Source of the DNA: Bacillota bacterium
GTDB taxonomy: Bacteria > Bacillota > Clostridia > Lachnospirales > Lachnospiraceae
Assembly: GCA_023415055.1 (NCBI GenBank)
Contig: JAEZLZ010000058.1
Span: forward strand, 131,406-195,405
DNA: 64,000 nucleotides
Direction: 5' to 3'
Of this stretch, positions 25,240-34,712 are shown piece after piece (position 1 is the stretch's first letter; the number at the start of each line of letters is the position of its first letter). Position numbers and translations under genes: made by a program. Under the pieces are notes generated by a model, which ran no database searches, had not been told where the DNA came from, and saw only the letters and a list, made by a program, of their open reading frames with translations.

Positions 25240-26928
25240 TTATCGATGAATGTCTAATACTTCATAGACCTGAGATATCGTCTGCATGCGGCAGGCCTGA
25301 TCGGCCAGCTCTTTGCACGCTTCATAACTGGCGGCTCGAAGAATATCCTTTGCATTCCATAGCGATGCGGCTGACATACTGAACTCATCCAGGCCAAGGC
25401 CCAGAAGCAGCTTCACTGCACGCTCATCCCCGGCAAATTCGCCGCACATACCAACCTTAACCGAATATTGATGTCCTGCGTCTATGACGCGCTTAATACT
25501 GCGTAGCACTGCAGGATGGAAGGAATTGTACATATGAGAGATTCTTTTATTACCGCGGTCCACAGCAAGCAGATACTGGGTCAGATCATTGGTACCGATG
25601 CTGAAGAAGTTAACCTCCTGCGCAAAATCCTCAATTAAGATAATCGAGGCCGGTGTCTCTATCATCATGCCTATTTCAACTGCAGAATTATAGCTTATCT
25701 TCTCCCTGTCCAGCTCCTCCATACATTCCTTCAGAACCTGTTTCGACTCGTACAGTTCCTCCAGTGAGATGATCATCGGAAACATAATACGAACCTCGCC
25801 ATAAGCACTGGCACGAAGAATTGCTCTCAGCTGGGTCTTGAATACCTCCTTCAGCTCGAGACTGATACGGATTGCACGCCACCCCAAGAAGGGATTATCC
25901 TCTGTGTCAAACTTATAATAGGACAGCTCCTTATCTCCGCCGATGTCCAGCGTACGTATCGTTAATTCCTTGCCACAAAGCTCGGCAGCTTCCTTATATA
26001 CTGCAAACTGCTCTTCCTCCGTCGGAAAATGACTGTTGTCCATATATAAAAATTCGCTGCGGAATAATCCGACTCCGTCCATACCATATTCGAGGGCTTT
26101 CCTGATATCCTTAATACCTCCGACATTGGCACATAACTCTACGGTTCTGCCATCCTTTGTAACTGCAGGTAAGGTCTTCAGTTTTACCAGTTCCTCCTGC
26201 TGCCTTCTTTGTTCTTCTATCTTACTCCGATATTGCTGTAGGAGGTTCTCATCCGGACAAAGCAGTATGCTTCCTTCCTTTGCATCCATAATCACAATAT
26301 CATCCATTTTTATCTTACTAAGGATTCCCGCCACTCCTACCAGAGCGGGCAACCCAAGCCCTTTTGCCAGGATGGAGACATGGCTTGTAACTCCACCCTC
26401 CTGGGTAATGAAGCCTTTAATGTGAGTCAGATCCATAGCGACGGTATCTGACGGGGTCAAATCCTGTGCAACCAGAATTACATCCTCCGTAATTCCTTCG
26501 AAGGGATTACTCTTCACCCCTTGAAGGATGCACATGAGACGGTGGCTGACATCCTTGATATCGGCGGCTCTCTCACGCATGTATTCGTCATCCATGCTTT
26601 CGAAGATGAAGATGAATTCTGCTGCCGTAGCCTCTAAGGCTGCCTCAGCACATTTCTTCTCCTCCCGAATCTTCGTGACCACTCCATCGTACAGAGCAAT
26701 ATCCTTTACCATCTCCAGATGTGCTCCGAAGATCTCATTGGATGCCACAAGACCACTTAGCTCTATTTCCGCACTTTTCACTGCTTCCTCATAACGTTTG
26801 ATCTGGGATTCTATCTCCTGCTCCGGTATCGAATCGAATACCTTCTTCAGCTGTGGTCTCTCGACAAGAAAAGCCTTGCCGATTGCGATTCCTCTTGATG
26901 CAGTTCTCTCAACATTAATAGCTAACAT
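25240..26928 (-). CDS. ptsI: PTS Enzyme I (phosphoenolpyruvate-protein phosphotransferase)
   Basis: 562 residues, near the usual 570. The active-site His lies in GGVTSHVSILAKGLGLPALV (about residue 186). The PEP-binding barrel has DGVGLFRSEFLYM, the metal-site GTNDLTQYLLAVDR and the Cys motif VGMCGEFAG. It transfers phosphate from PEP to HPr. It is the last gene of the IIA-PfkB-SorE-HPr-EI operon, an unusual place for general PTS components and possibly the only copy in the genome. Confidence 0.97.
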   Translation of the reverse strand: MLAINVERTASRGIAIGKAFLVERPQLKKVFDSIPEQEIESQIKRYEEAVKSAEIELSGLVASNEIFGAHLEMVKDIALYDGVVTKIREEKKCAEAALEATAAEFIFIFESMDDEYMRERAADIKDVSHRLMCILQGVKSNPFEGITEDVILVAQDLTPSDTVAMDLTHIKGFITQEGGVTSHVSILAKGLGLPALVGVAGILSKIKMDDIVIMDAKEGSILLCPDENLLQQYRSKIEEQRRQQEELVKLKTLPAVTKDGRTVELCANVGGIKDIRKALEYGMDGVGLFRSEFLYMDNSHFPTEEEQFAVYKEAAELCGKELTIRTLDIGGDKELSYYKFDTEDNPFLGWRAIRISLELKEVFKTQLRAILRASAYGEVRIMFPMIISLEELYESKQVLKECMEELDREKISYNSAVEIGMMIETPASIILIEDFAQEVNFFSIGTNDLTQYLLAVDRGNKRISHMYNSFHPAVLRSIKRVIDAGHQYSVKVGMCGEFAGDERAVKLLLGLGLDEFSMSAASLWNAKDILRAASYEACKELADQACRMQTISQVYEVLDIHR

Positions 26929-26941
26929 AGCTTAGCCTCCA

Positions 26942-27205
26942 TTACTCTCCTAAACCACCATCAATCGCATTGATGATCGCTTCTAAATCTTCCTTCTCCG
27001 TATCGCCGTTGCACTCTACCACAATCTCAGTTCCGCAGCGAATGGCAGCGCTCATAAGAATTAAGATACTCTTGGGATTAATACGCTTCTCGCCGACCAC
27101 AATTGCAACGTCGCAGTTGCATTTACTGCATATTTTTGCGAGCTCACTTGCCGGTCTTGCATGAAGTCCGGAAGCATTCTTAACTGTGATTTTTTGACTT
27201 ACCAT
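26942..27205 (-). CDS. ptsH: PTS phosphocarrier protein HPr
   Basis: 87 residues. NASGLHARPASELAKIC holds the phosphorylated His15, and NPKSILILMSAAI carries the regulatory Ser (position 46 by family numbering), the target of HPr kinase in Firmicutes. It relays phosphate from Enzyme I to the IIA protein of the same operon and may serve catabolite repression through CcpA. Confidence 0.97.
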   Translation of the reverse strand: MVSQKITVKNASGLHARPASELAKICSKCNCDVAIVVGEKRINPKSILILMSAAIRCGTEIVVECNGDTEKEDLEAIINAIDGGLGE

Positions 27206-27223
27206 GATGGTCCTCCTAACTGA

Positions 27224-28483
27224 CTATACACCAAAATGTTCAAAGAGAATCTTCTCCGCTTCCGTATTCCATAAGCCCTTATGGCGTTTGCAGGAATCAG
27301 CAAGCTTAGCGAATAACGGATCTGTCTTGCCTAATTTCTCAAAATCATCAATTGCGGTTAACGGCATATTAAAATGCATATAGTTCAACTTCTTGCCACC
27401 AGGGATCTTTGGCAGGTTTAAGGTAGCCTCTGCTACGCTGTCTATACCGCCTACATGAGTTATCATAACCGCGGGCTCGATCAGTTTCTTTGATGCAAGA
27501 TCGATCGCTTCCACTAAATCGTCGGTATTGCCACCCGTCGTTCCAATAATATGAGTACTGGTATAATGTACATTATACAGATTAATATCGGCTTTAAACT
27601 GATTGTCAGTGGGGCCTGCAAAGAAGTTCATACAGCCGTCGAAGGCCAGAAGAGCATCACCCATCTCAGCAACCTGTCGAACCGGAACGTAGACAAATAC
27701 ATCGTCATAACCCTTGCCCTCACTAATTGCCATCAGCTCATCAAAGGGCTTCTCCATGTTCTGAGTATTAACATAAATCAACTCTACGCCATGTTTTGCT
27801 GCTGTATCCTCAGAGATTACCTCACGGGCTCTTGCGATTCTATCATCACTGATATCGGTAACCACCAGACGCTTCGGTTTATTCTCGATGCAAAGTCCAT
27901 AGCTGACTGCACCCAGACCCATCGGTCCGCAACCGCCCATTACTAAAAGATTGCCACCGGCTTTTACGCCCATCTCATGATGATAGTTCACTTTATTTGT
28001 GTGATAATTTGCGTGATATCCACCGATGATACAGCTCATCGGCTCACCGAGAGAAGCCTCAAAATAGCTTTCACCGTCATAATTTAACAGACAGCCCAAC
28101 TCCATAACCTCCTGAGGAATGATACAATAGGTAGCAGCTCCACCGAAGAATTCATAGGAATAACCGGGGGATGCCAGACTTCCCTTATAATTAAGAGCCG
28201 GCTGAAGTGCGAATTTCTGACCGGGTTTAAACTGATGAGCCCATTTGGAACCTACCTCGATGATATCTCCGGCAAATTCATGTCCAATGATAATCGGATT
28301 GGTGTCGATATTCTGAGGTGCACGTTTATGCTTCTTTCCCTGCTTTACTAATTTATAGGTAGACATACAGATACTGTCGCTGACAACCTTCACAAGGATC
28401 TCATCTTCCTTGATCTGGGGTAGTTCAAATTCCTCTAATCTTAAATCATCCATTCCATACATTCTGACTGCTTTTGTTCTCAT
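27224..28483 (-). CDS. Zinc-type sugar-phosphate dehydrogenase (SorE-like)
   Basis: 419 residues from the ATG at 28483. An ATG twelve bases upstream lies too close to AAAGGA to be used. GHEFAGDIIEVGSKW is the zinc-dehydrogenase motif and GGCGPMGLGAVSYGL the Rossmann nucleotide loop. Length and features resemble L-sorbose-1-phosphate reductase SorE of Klebsiella. In this operon it probably oxidises a hexitol phosphate made by the MtlA-type PTS to a ketose phosphate for the PfkB kinase. No mtlD gene is seen. The true substrate is not readable. Confidence 0.82.
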   Translation of the reverse strand: MRTKAVRMYGMDDLRLEEFELPQIKEDEILVKVVSDSICMSTYKLVKQGKKHKRAPQNIDTNPIIIGHEFAGDIIEVGSKWAHQFKPGQKFALQPALNYKGSLASPGYSYEFFGGAATYCIIPQEVMELGCLLNYDGESYFEASLGEPMSCIIGGYHANYHTNKVNYHHEMGVKAGGNLLVMGGCGPMGLGAVSYGLCIENKPKRLVVTDISDDRIARAREVISEDTAAKHGVELIYVNTQNMEKPFDELMAISEGKGYDDVFVYVPVRQVAEMGDALLAFDGCMNFFAGPTDNQFKADINLYNVHYTSTHIIGTTGGNTDDLVEAIDLASKKLIEPAVMITHVGGIDSVAEATLNLPKIPGGKKLNYMHFNMPLTAIDDFEKLGKTDPLFAKLADSCKRHKGLWNTEAEKILFEHFGV

Positions 28484-28566
28484 ATAATAATTCATTCCTT
28501 TCTGCCTAACGCATTAAGACCTGTTTCCTTATCACGAATATTTGTACTTTATTTCATTTTCCTTGG

Positions 28567-29499
28567 TTATAAAACTGTTTCTACCTTAACCTCTTTTAAC
28601 AGCTGCTCGACCAACTCTCTTCTCGGAGGCTTCGTTCCTTTGGTAGTTACTGCTCCTGCGGAGGTAGCGATACCGAGCTTTGCGCAATCGGATAGCGGCA
28701 GGCCCTGGTGAATGCCATAGGATAAAGCCGCTACCATCGCGTCCCCGGCTCCCACGGTAGAATGCGCTTCCACCTTTAACCCCGGGCAGCGAAGCACCTG
28801 ATCCTTCGTCATAAATAATGCGCCCATCTGCCCTAAAGAAATAGCAATCATTCCGACACCGCTTTCGAGTAAGGACTGTCCCATGCTGACAAGCTCTGCT
28901 TCGTCCACGCGGTAATCTTTATGAAAATACTCCTCAAGTTCATGGCGGTTCGGCTTAATGATATCCGGACCGGCCTTAAGCGAGTGGATAAATAATTCGC
29001 CATCCGCATCCACAAACACCTTTGCACCTTTTTCTCTCAGCTTCTGGGTTAGTGTCTGATAAATGGTCTTTGCAATACCGTTTGGAATGCTTCCTGCCAA
29101 TACGAAGAGCGCATTTTTATCGGCGTAGCCTAACAGCTTCTGAGTTAACGCCTCCAGTTCCTCTTCCGATACGACTGGCCCCGGTTCATTGAACTCCGTC
29201 ACATTACCATTTGTTTCCACAACCTTAAGATTTGTTCTGATCTCATTCTTAATCTCTACAAAATCCGATTTAATTCTCAGTTCCTTTAGAACCTTTTGAA
29301 TCTGCATTCCACCGCTGCCTCCGACAAAACCGGTTGCAATGGTCTCACCGCCGAGCTCTTTAATGGTCTTCGATACATTGATACCTTTACCACCGGCATC
29401 AATGATAACATTTTTTACACGGTTTAAACCGCCATGCACCATATTCTCCAGATCAACTGTCTTATCGATTGCAGGATTCATCGTTACTGTAATAATCAT
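28567..29499 (-). CDS. PfkB family hexose-phosphate kinase (FruK/LacC-like)
   Basis: 310 residues from the ATG at 29499, which has GGAGG five bases upstream; the upstream in-frame ATG overlaps that site. MIITVTMNPAIDKTVDL, DAGGKGINVSKTIKELGG and the C-terminal STVGAGDAMVAALSYG (catalytic Asp) are diagnostic of 1-phosphofructokinase/tagatose-6-phosphate kinase. It makes a ketose bisphosphate for aldolase. Whether fructose 1-phosphate or a ketose 6-phosphate is used depends on the hexitol route. Confidence 0.92.
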   Translation of the reverse strand: MIITVTMNPAIDKTVDLENMVHGGLNRVKNVIIDAGGKGINVSKTIKELGGETIATGFVGGSGGMQIQKVLKELRIKSDFVEIKNEIRTNLKVVETNGNVTEFNEPGPVVSEEELEALTQKLLGYADKNALFVLAGSIPNGIAKTIYQTLTQKLREKGAKVFVDADGELFIHSLKAGPDIIKPNRHELEEYFHKDYRVDEAELVSMGQSLLESGVGMIAISLGQMGALFMTKDQVLRCPGLKVEAHSTVGAGDAMVAALSYGIHQGLPLSDCAKLGIATSAGAVTTKGTKPPRRELVEQLLKEVKVETVL

Positions 29500-29548
29500 C
29501 TTATCCTCCATCCTACTGCATTCCGACTACGGACTGCGGGTAGCAATA

Positions 29549-29977
29549 TTACTTCATTGTAAATGTAGTATAGACTTCATCTGCACTGCTATGGAGCATC
29601 TTCTCCACCGCCTGCTCTGTTGATAATTTATCTGCGATGTTCGCCAAAATGTCGAGATGCTCATCACCCTTTGCCGCAATACCAATTACTATCTTTACAT
29701 ATTCATTATTCCAAAGAGTTCCCTCGGGAAATACCATCACTGCGATTCCGGAATTCTTGATCTTACTCTTTGCAGCCTCTACTCCGTGAGGAATCGCAAT
29801 TCCGTTACCGATATTAGTAGAGAAGGTATTCTCTCTTTCCAACATTCCTTCGATATAGCTTTCTTCAACATAGCCACTGCCGCAAAGAAGCTGACCTACT
29901 TCACGGATTACTTCTTCCTTCTCTTTTGCTTTACAGTTCGTTAAAATATTCTTTTTCTGTAATAATTCCATTCTCAT
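29549..29977 (-). CDS. PTS IIA component, mannitol/fructose type
   Basis: 142 residues. The phosphorylated His lies in GIAIPHGVEAAKSKIK, and VFPEGTLWNNEYVKIVIGIAAKGDEHLDIL is typical of MtlF. It passes phosphate from HPr to the IIB domain of the MtlA-like permease encoded at 32.5 kb. First gene of the second transcription unit, with its own promoter and operator at 30092-30160. Confidence 0.93.
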   Translation of the reverse strand: MRMELLQKKNILTNCKAKEKEEVIREVGQLLCGSGYVEESYIEGMLERENTFSTNIGNGIAIPHGVEAAKSKIKNSGIAVMVFPEGTLWNNEYVKIVIGIAAKGDEHLDILANIADKLSTEQAVEKMLHSSADEVYTTFTMK

Positions 29978-30091
29978 AGCCCTTTCTATCCCGAAAATCT
30001 ATCTATTATGCATCTTTAAACTGGTAATTCGATTTTCTCTGATTTATCACTATCGTAACTTAATGCTTTTACCTGTTCTGCTTCTGATATC

Positions 30092-30160
30092 ATTATAAAC
30101 GCATTTGATCCATAATATCAAATGATACAAATATGAGTTTGACACCATCCGATAGCGACA
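30092..30160 (-). promoter_or_regulatory. Promoter and MtlR-type operator of the IIA-PfkB-SorE-HPr-EI operon
   Basis: On the minus strand TTGATA (plus 30116-30121), an 18-bp spacer and TATAAT (plus 30092-30097). A 21-bp dyad at 30140-30160 of the form TGTC-N2-TATC-N-GAT-N3-G-N-CA lies 18 bp upstream of the -35. The same dyad and gap occur at the mtlA promoter. Confidence 0.8.
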
Positions 30161-30174
30161 TTTCTGAAAGTCCG

Positions 30175-32274
30175 TTACACACGGTCCAGATATTGACTGA
30201 AATATCGTTTTAGCTCTACCGTCAGATAAGTGCGGATATTCTCCTTATCGCCGGTAAATATGGTATTTAGAAAATCATTGCTCTCCACCAGCTTACTGCT
30301 GAGATAACCCATCAGGCTTGTATTTTCCTCCAGATGCTCATCCTCCGGGATCAGCATAATGATGATAGCCCGAATCTTCTGAAAATACGGTTCCACAAAC
30401 TCACCCAGCTCCTTCGTCAGACACACGGAAAAGCAGGGACGCACGACTCCCTTGGTACGGCTATGCAGCAGAGCAAAGTCATACTCGGGAATAATTTGGG
30501 ACGCAATTTTCTCACGTCTTTTAATATCCTCTTGAATGATAATCCGTTTCTCATTATAAGGGGAAAGCCGCTCCGTGATAGCAACCAGAAGCTCGTCAAA
30601 GGAGATTCGGCTACTGACCTTCATGCACTCGAACTCATTGATGATATATTTGATCTGGGTCGCTGTATAGTTCACCTTTTCCAGCTGACTGGTGAAGTCA
30701 TTCTCAATCTGCGTGTTCTTGGGTGTCTTTGCATAGACACGAACCTTAGCCTCGATGCGCTCCAGATCATTTTCCAACAGAAGCGGACTGACGCGAACCA
30801 CATCGGCATCGATCTCGTCCAGATTAATGCTGGAGATCAGAAAGTCCATCTTCTTAAGCTGTAACGGAGTCAGATCCTCCTTACCATAGGTTACAAGCTC
30901 CGCACTGTCCTTTAGAAACTTCTTGAGCTTTGAATGCATCAGTCTGGAGATTCCGATACCACTGGCACATACGATGCCGATATCAACCCTTCGTTTACTT
31001 TCGCGGTTATTTTCCATCCTAACGCAAGCTGCACCAAAATGCATCGCCAGAAAACCAATCTCCTCCTCCGGTACACGAAAGCCATACCGCTGGGTGATCA
31101 GTTTGCCTACCTTCTGGCTCTTTTCAAAGATAACTGGATAAGTCTCCTTGATCTGAGAAAGAAGCGGATTCGTGATAATCATGTTATTACGTAGTCGAAC
31201 AAAGGTTGGCTGAAGATGGGTTAGCAAGCCTGTGATAAATTCTTCGTCCAGCTTCAGATCATAAGCAATTTCCTCATCATAAGCCTCGATCATGTCATTG
31301 ATAAAGCTCAAGATCTCCTGCTTTTCTCTCTCATTCTCCGTCTCAAGCTCTTCTGAATCAATATATTGTAATTTTGACCCCTTAATATGCAATAAAATAT
31401 AAGCTATCTCGATGTCCGGAATATCAATCTGAAATTCCTCCTCCAGAGAGCTTGCAATATGGGTTGCCAAATTGTAGTCTTCGTTTTTTACCAGCTTTTC
31501 CAATAGCTCATCGTTTGGCTCGATAATCTCCTGCTGTAGGATTCGGTTCACCGCTATCGTTACATGAAGGATCAAACCGATGTAGGAATTCTCGGTCAAT
31601 CTGGTCAATCGTTTATCCCGGATACTCTGGAAACAGATGCTTACCCGGTTCAGTATCTCATTATTTAATAAGGAATAGATATTCGGACCTTCTTTATCCT
31701 TAAGGATATCGATAATATTTCGCTCATTTTCTTCTGTGAAGCTTTTTATCAGTTTGTTATCCGTATTCTCATCTACAAATTTACGAACCGCCAGACGATA
31801 ATCCTTCTCACTGCCCTCCAATGCCACACCGTAGCCCTGTCTTCGGATGATGGACAGATTAAACTGATGGAACCAGCTCTCGATTGCTTCCATATCATTA
31901 CTGATGGTTGCTTCACTGACATCAAAGATATTTGCATAATAATATAGCTTCTTTGGTGTACGATCACGAAGTATCTCTAAGATAAGACGTCGTCTTCGGT
32001 TGTCTTTGTCACCGGAATCAGCAGTATCCTCCTCCTTTAGCAGATCAAAGAGGCTATCCTTATCCTCCTTCGATCCTTGGAGCCAGATACCGGTGCCGGT
32101 CTTTGTCTGGAGGGACACATGATATTGATTTAACGATGAACCGACATATTCGAGCTCTCGTTGAACTGTTCTTTTACTTACCTTAATCTCATCTGCTAGT
32201 TTTTTTACAGATATAATCTGCTCTTCCTTTAATAATATCAACAAAATCTGACGAAGACGCGGTGTAAAATTCAA
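30175..32274 (-). CDS. mtlR: BglG/MtlR family PRD-containing transcriptional activator
   Basis: About 699 residues from a TTG at 32274 with GGAGG five bases upstream; a longer in-frame reading to ATG 32295 would include that site in the coding region. Order: two N-terminal helix-turn-helix domains (about 1-170), PRD1 (about 185-295), PRD2 (about 300-410), an EIIB(Gat)-like domain (IGIVCASGIGISRLMHSKL) and a C-terminal EIIA-like domain (DFALLHSRTKGVV). Such activators are controlled by PTS phosphorylation of PRD and IIA histidines. It lies between mtlA and the IIA operon and probably activates both. Confidence 0.92.
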   Translation of the reverse strand: MNFTPRLRQILLILLKEEQIISVKKLADEIKVSKRTVQRELEYVGSSLNQYHVSLQTKTGTGIWLQGSKEDKDSLFDLLKEEDTADSGDKDNRRRRLILEILRDRTPKKLYYYANIFDVSEATISNDMEAIESWFHQFNLSIIRRQGYGVALEGSEKDYRLAVRKFVDENTDNKLIKSFTEENERNIIDILKDKEGPNIYSLLNNEILNRVSICFQSIRDKRLTRLTENSYIGLILHVTIAVNRILQQEIIEPNDELLEKLVKNEDYNLATHIASSLEEEFQIDIPDIEIAYILLHIKGSKLQYIDSEELETENEREKQEILSFINDMIEAYDEEIAYDLKLDEEFITGLLTHLQPTFVRLRNNMIITNPLLSQIKETYPVIFEKSQKVGKLITQRYGFRVPEEEIGFLAMHFGAACVRMENNRESKRRVDIGIVCASGIGISRLMHSKLKKFLKDSAELVTYGKEDLTPLQLKKMDFLISSINLDEIDADVVRVSPLLLENDLERIEAKVRVYAKTPKNTQIENDFTSQLEKVNYTATQIKYIINEFECMKVSSRISFDELLVAITERLSPYNEKRIIIQEDIKRREKIASQIIPEYDFALLHSRTKGVVRPCFSVCLTKELGEFVEPYFQKIRAIIIMLIPEDEHLEENTSLMGYLSSKLVESNDFLNTIFTGDKENIRTYLTVELKRYFSQYLDRV

Positions 32275-32427
32275 AGCTGCCTCCATTCTGCGCATTTCGA
32301 TACGCGTAATTTATTCAAGAATTCCATCAGCATTCTTGCTGCGATGCACTCTGCAATCTGTGTGCTTCTGCAATCCTGCCTAAGGATGTATAAGACGGGA
32401 GTTACCTCGCATCTGATAAACACCTGT

Positions 32428-32465
32428 ACGCACGAATAGCGGCAGGAATGCCGCTTTTCGTGCGT
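32428..32465. terminator. Strong hairpin between mtlA and mtlR
   Basis: ACGCACGAA-T-AGCGGC pairs with GCCGCT-T-TTCGTGCGT around a six-base loop. There is no good T-run on the minus strand, so it may be an attenuator or an RNA processing/stability element limiting mtlR relative to mtlA. Confidence 0.6.
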
Positions 32466-32520
32466 GTATGAGTTCTTATTCGTCAGAATTTATGCCCTGA
32501 CGAAATGATACGTATTATTA

Positions 32521-33903
32521 TTATTTACCAGCCTTAAGCTCTTCCACCAGAAGATCATATTCCGGAGCAGCCATGAAGTTGGTGATCAATACTAATTTTG
32601 CACTGGGATTGCTCTTTGCAGCTCTCTCCTTTAATGCGTTATGTGTAACGATAACCTGAGCGTCTGCCGGAATGGAAGATACCGGTGCATGAATTACATT
32701 GATGCTTGTTAATCCTGCTTCGGTTAATTTCTTCTTCAGAATGGTAGCACCCATTGCACTGGAGCCCATGCCTGCATCGCAAGCAAATACGATGGTCTTA
32801 ACATTCTTTGCGTCAACCTTAGTAGTTGTAGAAGCGATGCCCTTAGCTTCATTCTTCATATCCTGAACCTTAGTCTTCGCTGCATTGATATCCTCGTCCT
32901 TGCCGAAAATCTTTAATAACGGAATTCCAACAACGCAAGCAACTGCTGCAGAGATTACAACACTTGAAAGTACTGCAAAGTGACCACCCTTAGGGATCAT
33001 AGCTAATACTGCGATGATACTTCCGGGAGCAGCCGGTCCGATTAAACCGCCGCCAAGTAAGGTGTTTGTTAAGATACCACTTACACCACCTGCGATTGCA
33101 GCAACGATTAAGATCGGGTTAGCTAAAATGTAAGGGAAGTAAATCTCGTGAATACCGCCTAAAAAGTGAATTACGATCGCACCGGGTGCAGAGCTCTTAA
33201 TCATACCTTTACCAGCGATTAAGCAAGCCAGCAGGATTCCGAGTCCGGGGCCCGGGTTAGCTTCTAATAAGAAGAAGATGGACTTTCCGACTTTATCTAC
33301 CTGTTCAACACCCAAAGGTGTAAGAATACCATGGTTTAATGCATTATTTAAGAATAACACCTTAGCAGGCTCAATGAATACACTTGCCAGAGGAAGTAAA
33401 TGATTGTCTACGAAGAAACCTACACCAGCTTCCATTACTTTATTCAGACCAGTAACAAGGGGGCTGATTGCTTTTAAAGAGATAACTGTTAAAATCGCAC
33501 CAATGATACCAAGAGAGAAGTTATTCACAAGCATCTCAAAGCCTGCTTTAATCTTACCCTCGAATAACTTATCAAATTTCTTGATAATGAATGCACTGAA
33601 CGGTCCCATTAACATAGCGCCTAAGAACATCGGAACAGTGGAACCTATGATAAGACCCATTGTTGCGATAGCACCGATTACACCGCCTCTTTGTCCGTAT
33701 ACCACCTGGCCGCCAGTATATGCAATTAAAAGCGGAAGTAGTGTTTTAGACATCGGATCTACTAATGCTGCAAGGCTTTCATTCGGAAACCAGCCAACTG
33801 CGATGAACATTGCGGTTATTAACCCCCAGGCAATAAATGCGCCTATGTTCGGCATAATCATACCACTAAAAAATCTACCAAATGCTTGAATTTTTTCTTT
33901 CAT
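32521..33903 (-). CDS. mtlA: PTS mannitol-type permease IICB
   Basis: 460 residues. IIC (about 1-340) opens with FGRFFSGMIMPNIGAFIAWG and holds HFLGGIHEIYFPYILANP, close to the MtlA transport core. The C-terminal IIB domain has the phosphocysteine in IVFACDAGMGSSAMGATI. No fused IIA, which is supplied by the gene at 29.5 kb, as in many Firmicutes. It imports and phosphorylates mannitol or a related hexitol. Followed by mtlR. Confidence 0.94.
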   Translation of the reverse strand: MKEKIQAFGRFFSGMIMPNIGAFIAWGLITAMFIAVGWFPNESLAALVDPMSKTLLPLLIAYTGGQVVYGQRGGVIGAIATMGLIIGSTVPMFLGAMLMGPFSAFIIKKFDKLFEGKIKAGFEMLVNNFSLGIIGAILTVISLKAISPLVTGLNKVMEAGVGFFVDNHLLPLASVFIEPAKVLFLNNALNHGILTPLGVEQVDKVGKSIFFLLEANPGPGLGILLACLIAGKGMIKSSAPGAIVIHFLGGIHEIYFPYILANPILIVAAIAGGVSGILTNTLLGGGLIGPAAPGSIIAVLAMIPKGGHFAVLSSVVISAAVACVVGIPLLKIFGKDEDINAAKTKVQDMKNEAKGIASTTTKVDAKNVKTIVFACDAGMGSSAMGATILKKKLTEAGLTSINVIHAPVSSIPADAQVIVTHNALKERAAKSNPSAKLVLITNFMAAPEYDLLVEELKAGK

Positions 33904-33992
33904 AGTTTAATCTACCCTCTCACTTCAAAAATAGGTTGTTTGTTTGTATTTCTGAAGAACTGATTGGCCAATCATCTTCTTAAGATATTTTT

Positions 33993-34060
33993 ATTATAAT
34001 GTTTATTATATATTGTTTCAACGCGAACAAACGTTAATTTGTCGCTATCTGATAATGACA
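33993..34060 (-). promoter_or_regulatory. Promoter and MtlR-type operator of mtlA
   Basis: On the minus strand TTGAAA (plus 34016-34021), a 17-bp spacer and TATAAT (plus 33993-33998). The 21-bp dyad TGTC-GC-TATC-T-GAT-AAT-GACA at 34040-34060 lies 18 bp upstream of the -35, the position of an activator. The rest of 33904-34304 holds this leader and the dfx promoter. Confidence 0.82.
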
Positions 34061-34156
34061 TGATTAAAAAGCAGGGGATTTTTTGCATTTTGCACAAGAG
34101 CTTCTTCCGATTAATAATTAATATCAATAGCTAATGTAAAAATACCCATTCTATGA

Positions 34157-34185
34157 TTGTACAATTCACAGTATAATTATATAAT
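34157..34185 (+). promoter_or_regulatory. Promoter of desulfoferrodoxin gene
   Basis: TTGTAC (34157-34162), 17-bp spacer, TATAAT (34180-34185). The 110-base leader contains ATGCAC-GAAA-GTGCAT. The A/T-rich dyad around the -10 faintly resembles a PerR box, but this is not firm. Confidence 0.7.
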
Positions 34186-34304
34186 ATCATAAGAAGCAGT
34201 ATCATCTTGACGAAAATATAAAAGGAAAGTAGATTGATCCGCTTGTACAGGTTAACTATGCACGAAAGTGCATCATATAATTCACAGGAGAGGATGGTAT
34301 AAAG

Positions 34305-34697
34305 ATGAAGAAAGAGCAAAAGTTCTATATCTGTAAGAAATGCGGCAACATCATTGGCTTAATCAATAATGCCGGTGTTCCGCTCGTTTGCTGCGGCGAA
34401 GAGATGACCGAGCTGGTACCCAATACGGTAGAAGCTGCAGTAGAGAAGCATGTCCCGGTAGTGAAGGTGGAAGGTACTCTGGTTACAGTTGAGATTGGCT
34501 CGGTTCCCCACCCTATGACAGAGGAGCATCACATCGGCTGGGTATATATCATGACAGAGAAGGGCGGTCAGCGAAAGAGCCTTGCACCCGGTGATAAGCC
34601 GTATCTTGAGTTCTCATTAACAAAGGATGATAAGCTGTTAAGAGTATATGCTTACTGTAATTTGCACGGACTCTGGATGACGAGTGATATTGAATAG
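34305..34697 (+). CDS. dfx: Desulfoferrodoxin (superoxide reductase)
   Basis: 130 residues. The N-terminal desulforedoxin domain binds iron through FYICKKCGNIIG and VCCGEEM (Cys pairs about residues 10, 13, 29, 30). The catalytic centre has the family pattern EKHVPVV, HPMTEEHHIGW and YCNLHGLW (His ligands and the axial Cys). It reduces superoxide to peroxide without producing oxygen, the usual defence in anaerobes. Monocistronic with its own promoter and terminator. Confidence 0.97.
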   Translation: MKKEQKFYICKKCGNIIGLINNAGVPLVCCGEEMTELVPNTVEAAVEKHVPVVKVEGTLVTVEIGSVPHPMTEEHHIGWVYIMTEKGGQRKSLAPGDKPYLEFSLTKDDKLLRVYAYCNLHGLWMTSDIE

Positions 34698-34712
34698 ATC
34701 ACGTAATGGAAA

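Noticed and set aside
34171..34188. PerR/Fur-like A/T dyad over the dfx promoter
   Set aside because: The symmetry is poor and the sequence is simply A/T-rich; too weak to call.
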